Shown here in pieces: positions 35,906-44,849 of a stretch of DNA of 64,000 bases. The DNA lies in contig DHQL01000010.1 in NCBI GenBank assembly GCA_002408085.1, positions 233,465-297,464 of the forward strand. The letters run 5' to 3'. Source of the DNA: Spirochaeta sp. UBA5339 (GTDB taxonomy: Bacteria > Spirochaetota > Spirochaetia > DSM-2461). The notes below the pieces were generated by a model. That model did not search any database, was not told the origin of the DNA, and saw nothing but the letters and a program-made list of their open reading frames with translations. The position numbers and the translations under genes were made by a program. How positions within the stretch are numbered: the stretch's first letter is position 1; each line of letters begins with the position of its first letter.

Positions 35906-37412
35906 CGTCAGTCTCCTCGTCCTCACACTGTACCTTGGGCTTTTTGACAAGTTTCAGCAGAGAGGGACCGGCAAGAATCAGGACAACGGTGATCAGAAAC
36001 AGAAGACTGATGGGACGGGTCACAAAGGTGGACCAGCTGCCCTCGGAGAGCATCAGTGACCGTCTCAGGTTGGTCTCAAAGAGAGGACCGAGGATCATCC
36101 CCAGAATAATGGGAGCCACAGAGAAATGGATCTGCTTCAGAAGGAACCCGATGGTACCGGCAATGATCAGGACAAAAACATCAAAGAGGGAGTTATTGAT
36201 GGCATAGGAACCAACCAGACAGAAGATGAATACCGCAGGGATAAGAATGCTCTTCTTCACAGTAATAAGCCTGCTGAAGATTCTTGCTCCCGAAAGCCCG
36301 ATAATCACCATAAAAACAACAGAGAGAAGAAGACTTATGAAGATGGAGGAGACAAAGGGCATCTGCTGCTGAAAGAGGATGGGCCCGGGCCGAAGGCCCT
36401 GAATGATCAGACCACCCATAAGTACTGCGGTCATGGGGTCACCGGGAACACCCAGGGTCATCATAGGAATAAGGGCTCCGCCGGTACTGGCATTGTTGGC
36501 CGCTTCAGGTGCGGCAACTCCGTCGATAACCCCCGTACCGAGCTTGTCCCTGTTTCTTCCGAACTTCTTCTCCTGACCGTAGGCAACCAGGGAGGCTATG
36601 GAACCTCCTGCAGCGGGGATGGCCCCGATCATCGTTCCGATCAGAGAGGATCTGAAGATTGAGGGAATCAGGCGTCTTACATCCTTCATGCTGGGAAGAA
36701 TCTTTTCCAGCTTCTGGGCGATGACGGTTCTATGCTCGTCTTTGGCAATCTGGTTGAACATCTCGGCGATACCGTAGACTCCGATCATAACGGGGATGCT
36801 GTCGATTCCGTCCAGAAGCTCCGCCTTTCCGAAGACCATTCTGGGGTAGCTTGAGATGGGGTCCAGTCCTACTGTACCAAGGATCAGACCGAGAACACCG
36901 CCGATCAGTCCCTTGACGGTGGAACCCGGGCTGATAATGGCGATAACACTCAAACCGATCAGGGCGATGCCCACATACTCTTCGGCACTGAATTTCAGGG
37001 CGATACTGGCGATCAGAGGGGCGGCGATACTGAGAACAATAACGCTGAAGAAGCCTCCCAGACCCGATGATACAGTAGAGATACCGATGGCTTCTCCAGC
37101 CCGTCCCTGCTGACAGAGGGGGTACCCGTCAAAGCTTGTGGCGATGGACGAGGGGGTTCCCGGAATATTAATGAGAATGGCCGAGATAGACCCGCCGTAC
37201 ACAGCACCCGTATAGAGTCCCAGAAGGAAGGCGAAGGAGACCACCGGAGAGAGCCCGAAGGTAAAGGGAATAAAGACCGCGATGGTCATGGTAGAGGTCA
37301 GCCCGGGGAGTGAACCGAAGATGATTCCCACCAGGACACCGAAAAATGATGTTACAAACATCATGGGATTGGCGAAATACTGCAAACCGGCTAAATACAA
37401 ATCAAATGACAT
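35892..37412 (-). CDS. tctA: Tripartite tricarboxylate transporter, large membrane subunit TctA
   Basis: A 506-aa membrane protein with about 11-12 hydrophobic segments. The diagnostic N-terminal region is FGVLVGIIFGSLPGLTSTM, followed by GGSISAILINIPGTPSSIA and TFDGYPLCQQGRAGEA-like sequence; a second glycine-rich motif is AAPEAANNASTGGALIPMM. It forms the channel of a TTT importer for a carboxylate together with TctB and TctC. Substrate unknown. Confidence 0.93.
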   Translation of the reverse strand: MSFDLYLAGLQYFANPMMFVTSFFGVLVGIIFGSLPGLTSTMTIAVFIPFTFGLSPVVSFAFLLGLYTGAVYGGSISAILINIPGTPSSIATSFDGYPLCQQGRAGEAIGISTVSSGLGGFFSVIVLSIAAPLIASIALKFSAEEYVGIALIGLSVIAIISPGSTVKGLIGGVLGLILGTVGLDPISSYPRMVFGKAELLDGIDSIPVMIGVYGIAEMFNQIAKDEHRTVIAQKLEKILPSMKDVRRLIPSIFRSSLIGTMIGAIPAAGGSIASLVAYGQEKKFGRNRDKLGTGVIDGVAAPEAANNASTGGALIPMMTLGVPGDPMTAVLMGGLIIQGLRPGPILFQQQMPFVSSIFISLLLSVVFMVIIGLSGARIFSRLITVKKSILIPAVFIFCLVGSYAINNSLFDVFVLIIAGTIGFLLKQIHFSVAPIILGMILGPLFETNLRRSLMLSEGSWSTFVTRPISLLFLITVVLILAGPSLLKLVKKPKVQCEDEETDDVRI

Positions 37413-37422
37413 ATTGGCTCCT

Positions 37423-37911
37423 TCAGATCAGAATTCCCGAGGGGAATGGTATCCGGAGAATTATTTTAAAAATCACATACATGACGACCGTCAGAATAAC
37501 GGCCAGACCGAAGATCATGGGCAGATGCTTCTTCGCATCGGCGGTAAGAATAAAAATCATCACCACCAGGAAGAGAAAAGCCGCCGAGGCAAATCCGAGA
37601 AACTGCAGAACAAAGGGATAGAGAATCAGCAGAATCAGGGTAAAAAGGAGATTGAGGGCTCCCTTGGTTTTGAAAAAATTGACCTTCTTTTCGGGGGGAG
37701 GACAATCCTCGGGTACGGGAGTCACCTTTACTGCCGCCTTGATCTGCAGCAGAGAGAGTATTCCCAGAATAATGGACAGAAGGCGGGGGTAAAATCCGGC
37801 GCCCAGAGCTGCCGGCTGACCTTCCCTGACGGGAATGGTTGTGGTATAGGTAAAAAGCACCGCGGCTAAAATCAGGAATACTACACCAGCCGCCAATTCT
37901 TTTTTGTTCAT
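37423..37911 (-). CDS. tctB: Tripartite tricarboxylate transporter, small membrane subunit TctB
   Basis: A 162-aa protein with four hydrophobic segments (LAAGVVFLILAAVLF; GFYPRLLSIILGILSLL; and two close to the C-terminus), the usual TctB layout; the motif LGAGFYPRL is the conserved first loop. It lies 10 bp upstream of tctA and 160 bp after tctC. Confidence 0.88.
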   Translation of the reverse strand: MNKKELAAGVVFLILAAVLFTYTTTIPVREGQPAALGAGFYPRLLSIILGILSLLQIKAAVKVTPVPEDCPPPEKKVNFFKTKGALNLLFTLILLILYPFVLQFLGFASAAFLFLVVMIFILTADAKKHLPMIFGLAVILTVVMYVIFKIILRIPFPSGILI

Positions 37912-38006
37912 GGAAATAACTCCTTGGACATTTTGATTTTTTTAAAAAACTGTTTTTCTTAAAGTACTGCTTTATTAGAATCTATCTTTACATATTTATA
38001 CATAAA

Positions 38007-38029
38007 GAGGGAGCAGAAGCTGCCCCCTC
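38007..38029 (-). terminator. Hairpin between tctC and tctB
   Basis: GAGGGGGCAG-CTT-CTGCTCCCTC on the minus strand is a 10-bp stem with one mismatch, followed by TTTATG. It comes 43 bp after the tctC stop and can set binding protein above membrane subunit levels. Confidence 0.55.
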
Positions 38030-38071
38030 TTCTGAGATCAATAGCCTGGAAATATCAACATCCAGGGAATA

Positions 38072-39049
38072 TCAATCGTCTACGAACTCAACACCAAGAT
38101 CGTTTACAAGATACTCAAGCTGTTCTTCGGCAGCCTTAACAACACCGGCGAACTCTTCATGGTTACTGTAGAGGGGCTGATAACCGGCTTCGAGAAGGAA
38201 TGTCCTTATGGCGGGATCTTCCATACATTTGCCGATGGCTTCATCAAGAATCCGGATCTTTTCGGGATCTGTACCGGCGGGAGCAACAAAACCAGAGTAG
38301 TTACCCAGAACCACATCGTATCCAAGCTCTCTGAGAGTGGGGACATCGGGGTAGTCGGGGTGACGCTCTGCAGATGCGATGGCCAGGAGTCTCAGCTGAC
38401 CGGACTCAACATGCTGGGCCACATCGGGAAGGGGGATGTTTGTTGAATCAACGTGTCCGCCCAGAAGAGCTGTTACACCCTCAGCGTATCCCGCATAGGG
38501 TATGTGATTCAGTTCAATACCAGCTTCGGCAGCAAAGATTTCCGCGTAGATATGGGCACTTGCGCCGTTTCCGGAGTTGGAGTTCTTCACCTTTCCGGGA
38601 TTGGCTTTACAGTAGTCGATATACTCTTCCAGGGTCTGCCAGGGACTGTCGGCATTTACGGTTACAGTGGCGGGAATAGTAATAACCTGGGAGATCAGTT
38701 CAACCTTTTTGATATCGGGGTACACGGGAGAGATGTACTTTGCAGAGATGGTGGACATGGATGTTGTTCCGATAATGTATCCGTCATTCTTGCTGTTTTC
38801 GATCAGAAGAGATCCGACAACCCCTCCTCCGCCGGGCTTGTTCTCAACAATAAAATTGACGCCGAGGTAATCTTCCATCCAGGAAGTAATAGGGCGTGTC
38901 AGAACGTCTGTCATTCCTCCGACAGACCAGGGAATGATGACCTTTACATCCTTTGAGGGATAGGAAGCGTCATCCTGAGAACCTTCGGCATAAAGACCGA
39001 AGGAGAGAGACAGTGTAAGAGCAATGGCAATTACCATGATCCTTTTCAT
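38072..39049 (-). CDS. tctC: Tripartite tricarboxylate transporter, solute-binding protein TctC (Bug family)
   Basis: The ATG at 39049 (GGAGG SD) gives 325 aa. A signal peptide (MKRIMVIAIALTLSLSFGLYA) is followed by EGSQDD, a spirochaete-like linker without Cys. Mature motifs of the Bug family are VKVIIPWSVGGMTDVLTRPI and NKPGGGGVVGSLLIENSK, and PYAGYAEGVTALLGGHVD. It captures the carboxylate in the periplasm. First gene of tctC-tctB-tctA-OYE-flavoprotein. Confidence 0.92.
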   Translation of the reverse strand: MKRIMVIAIALTLSLSFGLYAEGSQDDASYPSKDVKVIIPWSVGGMTDVLTRPITSWMEDYLGVNFIVENKPGGGGVVGSLLIENSKNDGYIIGTTSMSTISAKYISPVYPDIKKVELISQVITIPATVTVNADSPWQTLEEYIDYCKANPGKVKNSNSGNGASAHIYAEIFAAEAGIELNHIPYAGYAEGVTALLGGHVDSTNIPLPDVAQHVESGQLRLLAIASAERHPDYPDVPTLRELGYDVVLGNYSGFVAPAGTDPEKIRILDEAIGKCMEDPAIRTFLLEAGYQPLYSNHEEFAGVVKAAEEQLEYLVNDLGVEFVDD

Positions 39050-39067
39050 AGATTCCTCCAAATATTT

Positions 39068-39117
39068 TTTGCATGCAAATCTTATGAAACATTATATCCA
39101 GATTCACTATTTGTCAA
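39068..39117 (-). promoter_or_regulatory. tctC promoter with TTTGCATGCAAA operator
   Basis: On the minus strand TTGACA (39112-39117) and TATAAT (39091-39096) form a promoter with a 15-nt spacer, slightly short. A perfect 12-bp palindrome, TTTGCATGCAAA (39068-39079), follows just after the expected transcription start, a position for a blocking repressor. Confidence 0.65.
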
Positions 39118-39141
39118 CTTTTTTTATCGATATATTTTTAA

Positions 39142-39151
39142 ATGCATGCAA
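39142..39151. promoter_or_regulatory. Second TGCATGCA operator-like palindrome
   Basis: ATGCATGCAA (palindromic core TGCATGCA, 39143-39150) repeats the motif of the tctC and SDR promoter sites in the middle of the 306-bp divergent region and could support repressor looping. Confidence 0.5.
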
Positions 39152-39274
39152 TAATAACATATATACCCTTATACTGTAACAACTTAATATTTACTAAAAC
39201 TAATACTTATCATCAGCTCTATCCATTTCAGACTGAAATCCCCTATGGAATATGCTATAGATGAATACTTTTTC

Positions 39275-39303
39275 TTGACAGTTTTGTTGCGTGCAACTAT
39301 TTT
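39275..39303 (+). promoter_or_regulatory. Promoter of the short-chain dehydrogenase gene with operator in its spacer
   Basis: TTGACA (39275-39280), a 17-nt spacer, then TATTTT (39298-39303). The whole right part of the spacer is GTTGCGTGCAAC (39286-39297), the same operator type as 39068-39079 with one altered centre pair. A repressor here would sit between -35 and -10. Confidence 0.65.
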
Positions 39304-39355
39304 AATAAATGACTAATTAGAATATTTAAAGTACCGTCTTCATAAGGAGTCTTTA

Positions 39356-40147
39356 ATGGATAATTCAGACCGAAAAACTGTTCTGGTAACAGGATCAAGC
39401 CGCGGAATCGGCCGGGGTATTGCCCTGGAGATGGCCGGCAGAGGGTTTAATGTCGCTGTCAACTACAGCGGCAATAAAGAAGCAGCCGCGGAAACCCTTG
39501 CATTGTGCAGAGAAAGAGCACAGTCAGAGGATCAGGTTTTCAAGGCCTTCCAGGCTGATATAAGTATCCGGGAGCATAGAACAAGACTCCTTCAAGAGGT
39601 CATTGAAGGCTTCGGAGATTTCCACGGTCTTATTAACAATGCCGGTGTGGCCCCCAAAGAGCGCCTTGACCTTCTTGAAATGGGGGAAGAGTCCTTTGAC
39701 CGTCTAATGACAATCAACCTTAAAGGAGCCTTCTTTCTCACCCAGGAGGTTTCCCGGTACTGGCTCTCCAAAGACAGCTTCCGCAAGGACTTCAGAAGTA
39801 TTGTATTTGTTACCTCGGTCTCTTCGGAGATGATCTCGATAAACCGGGGGGAGTACTGCATCGCAAAGACAGGCCTCTCAATGTCTGCCAAACTCTTTGC
39901 CAGACGTCTGGCAGCGGAGAATATCGGGGTCTATGAGATCCGTCCGGGCATCATCCAGACAGATATGACCGGAGGAGTGAAGGACAAGTACGACAAGCTG
40001 ATTTCAGACGGCCTGGTTCCCCAGAGAAGATGGGGATTTCCCGATGATATAGGCCGGGCGGCGGCATCCCTTGTACAGGGAGACTTTGCCTACTCCACGG
40101 GCAGCGTTATCCATGTGGACGGCGGGCTCCATATCCCTGAACTGTAA
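39356..40147 (+). CDS. Short-chain dehydrogenase/reductase (FabG-like)
   Basis: A 263-aa Rossmann enzyme. TGSSRGIGRGIAL binds NAD(P), NNAG is present, and the catalytic Ser-Tyr-Lys set is SVSSEM...YCIAK (about residues 150-172). The C-terminus VIHVDGGLHIPEL is typical. It is commonly named 3-ketoacyl-ACP reductase, but the context (divergent from the TTT/OYE operon with shared operators) suggests a catabolic hydroxy-acid or polyol step. A GGAG SD precedes the ATG. Confidence 0.88.
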   Translation: MDNSDRKTVLVTGSSRGIGRGIALEMAGRGFNVAVNYSGNKEAAAETLALCRERAQSEDQVFKAFQADISIREHRTRLLQEVIEGFGDFHGLINNAGVAPKERLDLLEMGEESFDRLMTINLKGAFFLTQEVSRYWLSKDSFRKDFRSIVFVTSVSSEMISINRGEYCIAKTGLSMSAKLFARRLAAENIGVYEIRPGIIQTDMTGGVKDKYDKLISDGLVPQRRWGFPDDIGRAAASLVQGDFAYSTGSVIHVDGGLHIPEL

Positions 40148-40168
40148 CCCTGTGCCCGCCGGGGAGGG

Positions 40169-41032
40169 TCAGCCCAGTGTACGTTTCACAAAGGCCGCGG
40201 CATTGGCGGCTTCCCTGTCCATATCCGCCTCAGGAAGCAGATCACGCCAGACACCTATATCCCGCCCCACTCTGCCGCCGGAACGGACAAAGGGCTCCAT
40301 CACCAGAGGGCCCTGAAAACCGATATCATCCAGAGCCTTCCGGATCTCGGTCCAGGGGATCCTGCCCATTCCGGGAGGTTTGCGGTTTGTCTCCCCCAGA
40401 TGGAGGGCCGACAGCCAGCTGCCGGCCTGACGAATGGCATCTCCAAAGGAGTCCTCTTCAATATTCATATGAAAGGTATCCAGTAGTATGCGGCAGGAGG
40501 GGCTGTTAATCTCCTTTACATACTCCAGGGCTTCGCTGCAGGTATTGAGAAGAAACTGTTCAAAGCGGTTTATCACCTCAACATTCAGAACCACAGCTGA
40601 GTCTTCCGCCGCTTTCACAAGCTCCCTCATGCTCTCAAGACTCTTGTCCTGTATTCGCCTCTTCTCATCCATATCCTGCGGAGGGACTGCCGGCCAGTAG
40701 CTGTGAACGGTGCCGCCTATCATTCCGCCCCCCATAAAGGAGACGGCAGAGATCATCTCCTTCATAAAGGCGACCCCCTTTTTCCTGACATTCTCATTTA
40801 GGGAAGAGACATCGTGGTCGGGAGTCAGGCCGATGCCGTAACTCAGACGGATTCCTTTCTCCTCCGCCTCGGTCTTCAGCCGGACTCTCTCGTCTTCGGA
40901 CATCAGGACAAGGGCTCCGCCGTTAATCTCAAGCTGGTCGAATCCCAGTTCCTTTACCTTCCGGAGATAGGGGAAGAAATCAACATCCCACTGGTCTGTC
41001 CAGTACGCATAGTAGATACCCACGGGTCTCAT
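40169..41032 (-). CDS. D-psicose/D-tagatose 3-epimerase family protein
   Basis: The ATG at 41032 (MRPVGIYYAYWTDQW; AGGCC upstream) gives 287 aa. The sequence follows bacterial ketose 3-epimerases closely: YYAYW start, VHSYWP, EVINRFEQFLLNT (first metal Glu), LDTFHMNIEEDS (Asp/His ligands), LHLGETNRKPPGMGRIPW and VMEPFVRSGGRVG (last Glu). It would interconvert ketoses at C3, for example D-fructose and D-psicose. It belongs to the minus-strand operon with the two dehydrogenases. Confidence 0.88.
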   Translation of the reverse strand: MRPVGIYYAYWTDQWDVDFFPYLRKVKELGFDQLEINGGALVLMSEDERVRLKTEAEEKGIRLSYGIGLTPDHDVSSLNENVRKKGVAFMKEMISAVSFMGGGMIGGTVHSYWPAVPPQDMDEKRRIQDKSLESMRELVKAAEDSAVVLNVEVINRFEQFLLNTCSEALEYVKEINSPSCRILLDTFHMNIEEDSFGDAIRQAGSWLSALHLGETNRKPPGMGRIPWTEIRKALDDIGFQGPLVMEPFVRSGGRVGRDIGVWRDLLPEADMDREAANAAAFVKRTLG

Positions 41033-41075
41033 AAAGGCCTCCTTTTTGAGTCCATTATACACCTGAAAAGGAGCT

Positions 41076-42080
41076 TCAGGACTCTTTGGGAATGCACATT
41101 ATCTTCATGGCAGGTTCGCTGTGGGTTTCGATAATCTTCAGGCCCTTCTCAAAGTCCTCCAGAGGAAGTTTATGGGAGATCAGCCTGTCCACCCGTATCC
41201 TCCTGTTCTGCAGAAGGTGCAGGGCCTGCCAGGAGTTCCTGAGGGATGTATAGGAGGAGTAGATGGAGATCTCTTTGGCAAACATCCTGAACAGAGGAAC
41301 CTTTGCCACCGCATCCTTATGAGGCACGGCAAACCAGAGGATTTTTCCCGAGGGCCGGACATAGTCCAGAGTCGCCTCGATCACCGCCGTTACACCAGTG
41401 GCATCGCAGACAATATGGTAGGCTTCCTTATCCAGGGCATTCAGATCCGTCCCGGTACGGGCGGCTCCCAGCTCCCTGGCCAGATCAAGCCTGGAGGCAT
41501 CCCGGTCCACCACTGTTATCTCGGAGCAGCCCTTTACAAGAAAACTCTGAAGCAGAAGAAGACCGATGGGTCCTGCGCCGATAAGAAGAACCTTGTCCGC
41601 CAGATCGGGCTGTACCTCTTCCACCCCGTGAAGCACACAGGATAGTGGTTCCATAAAGGCTGCCTCTTCAAAACTCAGATCCCCTATGGGAAATACGGCG
41701 GCCTCCGGGGCACAGACAAACTGGGCAAATCCCCCCGGACGGGTCACCCCGACGGACTGGACATTCTCACAGTAGTGCTGGCGGTTGTTCAGACAGTTAT
41801 AGCAGACACCGCAGGAGAGATTGGGTTCCACTGCCACCCGGTCACCCTCTTTTAAATTCCGGACCTTCGGGCCCGCCTTTCTGATAACTCCGGAGAACTC
41901 ATGTCCCGGGATGATCGGATAGGTCCCCTTATAGTCCCCCTGGTAGATATGCAGATCGGTGCCGCAGATCCCGCTGGCATACACTTCGATCAGAACCTCA
42001 TCATCAAGGGGTTCGGGCACATCCGTTTCGACGGTTTTCAACTTGTATTTCTGCTCGATCAGAGCCGCTTTCATTTTCAT
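41076..42080 (-). CDS. Zinc-dependent medium-chain alcohol/polyol dehydrogenase
   Basis: A 334-aa MDR enzyme. Catalytic zinc ligands are in GICGTDLH and GHEFSG; the structural zinc has four Cys (CGVCYNCLNNRQHYC). The cofactor fold is LLIGAGPIGLLLLQ with an acidic residue after the strand (VVDRD), suggesting NAD. It resembles sorbitol/L-threonine dehydrogenase types. Between the epimerase (44 bp) and the SDR (60 bp) in one operon, a polyol-to-ketose role is likely. Confidence 0.88.
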   Translation of the reverse strand: MKMKAALIEQKYKLKTVETDVPEPLDDEVLIEVYASGICGTDLHIYQGDYKGTYPIIPGHEFSGVIRKAGPKVRNLKEGDRVAVEPNLSCGVCYNCLNNRQHYCENVQSVGVTRPGGFAQFVCAPEAAVFPIGDLSFEEAAFMEPLSCVLHGVEEVQPDLADKVLLIGAGPIGLLLLQSFLVKGCSEITVVDRDASRLDLARELGAARTGTDLNALDKEAYHIVCDATGVTAVIEATLDYVRPSGKILWFAVPHKDAVAKVPLFRMFAKEISIYSSYTSLRNSWQALHLLQNRRIRVDRLISHKLPLEDFEKGLKIIETHSEPAMKIMCIPKES

Positions 42081-42140
42081 ATAACTCTCCTCAAACCGCC
42101 CCTTCCGGCAGTTCCGGAGGGGCCTTCAAAAAAGGCGGGA

Positions 42141-42893
42141 CTACATGCAGGTAAAGGCGCCGTCCACAACGAGATCCATACCGGTTGTATAGGATGAGGT
42201 GTCATCGGCCAGATAGACGATGGCGCCGACCAGCTCTTCGGGGGTTCCCATTCTGCCGGCGGGAGTAAGATCAACCCAGCGGTTTTTCCACTCTTCCGGA
42301 GCCTTAAGGGTCATCTCAGTGGCAATGTATCCGGGGCTCAGACTGTTGACCCTGACATTGTAGGGAGCCCACTCCACCGCGAGGGACTTAGTCAACTGAA
42401 TGACCCCCGCCTTGGAAGCATTGTATGCGCACTGGGGCTGGGGCACATTGACTATATGCCCCGACATGGAAGCCGTGTTGATAATGACACCGCTTTTCTG
42501 ACCGATCATGACTTTCCCTGCGGCCTGGGAGCAGAGGAATACACCGGTCAGGTTGATATCGATAACCTTCTTCCACTGGTCGAAGCTCATCTCTTCTGCC
42601 GGGGTATTGATGCAGATTCCCGCATTATTAAAGGCGATATCCAACCGGCCCCAGGCGGAAACAATCTTTTCAACCATGGCTGAGACATCGGCAGGATCAG
42701 TAACATCACAGGAGACCGCCATGGAGCGCATGCCCAGGGCCTCAATCTCCCTGACAACTCCTTCTGCGGTCTTCATATCGATGTCCACAACGGCTACGTC
42801 CGCACCGCTTCGTGCCAGACCCAGAGCAACGGACTTTCCGATTCCTCTGGCGCCGCCGGTTACATATGAGATTTTATTTTTCAAGGTACCCAT
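42141..42893 (-). CDS. Short-chain polyol/ketose dehydrogenase
   Basis: A 250-aa SDR: TGGARGIGKSVALGL (cofactor), VDID after strand two (NAD preference), NNAGI, catalytic Ser in NTASMSGH and YNASK (Tyr-Lys), and the C-terminus GMDLVVDGAFTCM. It resembles sorbose reductase/mannitol dehydrogenase SDRs. SD AAAGGA. First gene of the operon with the zinc dehydrogenase and epimerase, and divergent from the sugar ABC importer. Confidence 0.88.
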   Translation of the reverse strand: MGTLKNKISYVTGGARGIGKSVALGLARSGADVAVVDIDMKTAEGVVREIEALGMRSMAVSCDVTDPADVSAMVEKIVSAWGRLDIAFNNAGICINTPAEEMSFDQWKKVIDINLTGVFLCSQAAGKVMIGQKSGVIINTASMSGHIVNVPQPQCAYNASKAGVIQLTKSLAVEWAPYNVRVNSLSPGYIATEMTLKAPEEWKNRWVDLTPAGRMGTPEELVGAIVYLADDTSSYTTGMDLVVDGAFTCM

Positions 42894-42922
42894 ATTCCGT
42901 CCTTTTTCACATACAGAATTCG

Positions 42923-42940
42923 TTTACGCAATCGATTCCC
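42923..42940. promoter_or_regulatory. LacI-type operator A, upstream of the polyol dehydrogenase operon
   Basis: TTTACGCAATCGATTCCC has the AATCGATT centre typical of LacI-family sites. With operator B it forms a direct repeat that extends about 20 bp further (CTCCAGGGCTGGTGT here). It lies 30 bp upstream of the SDR start. Confidence 0.6.
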
Positions 42941-43129
42941 TGTATGTCTCCAGGGCTGGTGTACCTTCTTTCACTATAGATCAGCGGCCGGGGAAATATC
43001 AAAAGATTTTGAGGATAAACCCCATTAATCCCCGGTAAAATATGAACGGGTCTCAAACCGCATCCGAAGCCTCCTGATAAACATAGCAAATTCTTTATAC
43101 ATATAGATATATCGATACCCCATTATTCA

Positions 43130-43158
43130 TTGACTATGATATTTCGATGTACTAGAAT
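43130..43158 (+). promoter_or_regulatory. Promoter of the sugar ABC importer operon
   Basis: TTGACT (43130-43135), a 17-nt spacer and TAGAAT (43153-43158) form a near-consensus sigma-70 promoter. The start site would be near 43165, leaving a 5' leader of about 117 nt that contains operator B. The rest of the 388-bp gap 42894-43281 shows no gene. Confidence 0.65.
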
Positions 43159-43178
43159 TTCTCGTGCAAATTCAATGG

Positions 43179-43196
43179 TTTACGCAATCGGTTTCC
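43179..43196. promoter_or_regulatory. LacI-type operator B, downstream of the importer promoter
   Basis: TTTACGCAATCGGTTTCC repeats operator A (15 of 18 identical, by eye) and lies about 15 bp after the predicted start site, where a bound repressor would act as a roadblock. Confidence 0.6.
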
Positions 43197-43281
43197 TTTA
43201 CTCCCAGGACCGGTGTGTCCGCAGTTTTTCCTGATTTCTTTATGGAACCAAGTTTCTGGAATTCAATTAAGGAGGATTCTA

Positions 43282-44652
43282 ATGAAAAAGAATCAGAAGG
43301 TGCTGACAATTTTGCTCTGTCTGTTTATCGCGGTAATTCCGGTATTTGCCGGAGGTCAGCAGGAGGACGGTTCGGGAGGTGGAACTGTTGTTGTCAACAT
43401 AGCTCTGCCCAACAACCCGATCAACCAGGCCCTTGAAAGAATCGCAAGGGATAACTACTCAGTCGACGGCGTTGAGATTCAGATAGCCGTACTGCCGGAA
43501 AATGACCTGCGTCAGAAGCTGACCACCGAGGCATCTACCGGCGGGGACACCTATGATATTTTTGTTATCGGCCCCTATGAGGCCACCAACTGGGCCAAGT
43601 TCGGCTGGCTGGAAAATCTGGAGCCCTACTTTGACATGCTCAGCTCCGACAAAGCGTCCTGGTATGACAGAGACGACCTTATTCAGGGAATGGTAGGATC
43701 CCTCTCCCTGGACGGCGACTCCTATGCCCTCCCCTTCTACGGAGAGAGCTCTTTTATTATGTACAACAAGGAACTCTTTGAGCATAACGGCCTGACCATG
43801 CCCGATGAGCCCACCTGGGACGAAATCTATGAACTGGCCAAGAAAATCCACGATCCGGCCAACGGAATCGTCGGTATGACCATGCGCGGAGCCCCGGGAT
43901 GGGGAATGAGCGGCGCACCCTTTGTTACCATCGTTAACGCCTTCGGCGGACGGTTCTATGATATGAAATGGAACGCCACAATCGACACACCCGAGCAGAG
44001 AGCCGCCTGGCAGATGTACAAGAAGATCCTCAGAGAGGCCGGACAGGAGGACATTCTCTCCTACACCTACAACGAGTGTATCGCTCTTATGCAGTCGGGA
44101 AAGTGCGGAATCTACTACGATGCCACCTCCATTGCACCTCCCCTCGAGTCCGACGGTTCCGCCGTTCAGGGCAAGATGGGCTATGTTATGCCTCCCCATC
44201 AGAAGATGCAGACCAACACTGCATGGCTGTGGAACTGGGCCATGGGAATCAACCCCAACTCTTCCAAAGCCAAGAAGGAAGCGGCCTTCGACTTTATGCT
44301 CTGGGCCACATCCAAGGACTACATAAAGATGACCACAGAACTTGATCCCTCTGGATCTCTGACTCCTCCCGCTTCCCGGTCATCCACATACGAACTGGAA
44401 GCCTACAAGTCAGCTCCCTATGCCGAGATGACACTGAAAACACTGGAATCCACGGACTTTACCAAGCCCACCCTCCAGCCTGTTCCCTATGTAGGACTTC
44501 AGTATATCGCCATACCCGAGTTTGCCGATGCAGGTACAAAGATGACCCAGTATCTGGCCGACTATGTTGTTGACAAAATCACCCTTGATGAGGCCATCAG
44601 GAAAACTGAGGATGTTTTCAATCAGGTAGCCGAGGACGGCGGTTACAGATAG
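43282..44652 (+). CDS. Sugar/polyol ABC transporter, extracellular solute-binding protein
   Basis: The ATG at 43282 (AAGGAGG SD) gives 456 aa. The signal peptide (MKKNQKVLTILLCLFIAVIP...FA) is followed by GGQQEDGSGGG, a spirochaete-type linker without Cys. The mature protein is a family-1 binding protein: TTEASTGGDTYDIFVIGPYE, LPFYGESSFIMYNKELFEHNGL and GAPGWGMSGAPFV, resembling sorbitol/mannitol binding proteins (SmoE/MtlE). Its neighbours (polyol dehydrogenases, ketose epimerase) support a polyol substrate. Confidence 0.88.
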   Translation: MKKNQKVLTILLCLFIAVIPVFAGGQQEDGSGGGTVVVNIALPNNPINQALERIARDNYSVDGVEIQIAVLPENDLRQKLTTEASTGGDTYDIFVIGPYEATNWAKFGWLENLEPYFDMLSSDKASWYDRDDLIQGMVGSLSLDGDSYALPFYGESSFIMYNKELFEHNGLTMPDEPTWDEIYELAKKIHDPANGIVGMTMRGAPGWGMSGAPFVTIVNAFGGRFYDMKWNATIDTPEQRAAWQMYKKILREAGQEDILSYTYNECIALMQSGKCGIYYDATSIAPPLESDGSAVQGKMGYVMPPHQKMQTNTAWLWNWAMGINPNSSKAKKEAAFDFMLWATSKDYIKMTTELDPSGSLTPPASRSSTYELEAYKSAPYAEMTLKTLESTDFTKPTLQPVPYVGLQYIAIPEFADAGTKMTQYLADYVVDKITLDEAIRKTEDVFNQVAEDGGYR

Positions 44653-44721
44653 GTACAGCGGCAGGAACTGTGCCGGCTTAACGGGCCCTGCAGTCCCTGC
44701 CACATGTATAAAAATTCCCTT

Positions 44722-44772
44722 TCCCGGGAGGCCCCCTGACTTCTGACTACCCGGAAGCCCGGCCCTCCGGGA
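44722..44772 (+). terminator. Hairpin between binding-protein and permease genes
   Basis: TCCCGGGAGGCC (44722-44733) pairs with GGCCCTCCGGGA (44761-44772) with a small bulge; inner CCCGGA/TCCGGG gives an alternative stem. It lies 70 bp after the binding-protein stop and probably reduces or processes transcripts into the permease genes. Confidence 0.5.
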
Positions 44773-44849
44773 GTATTTACGAATTAAAAAAAGAATTTTC
44801 AAAACAGATAAGAAACCGGCTTTCAGAATACTGATTTAAGGATATTCCT

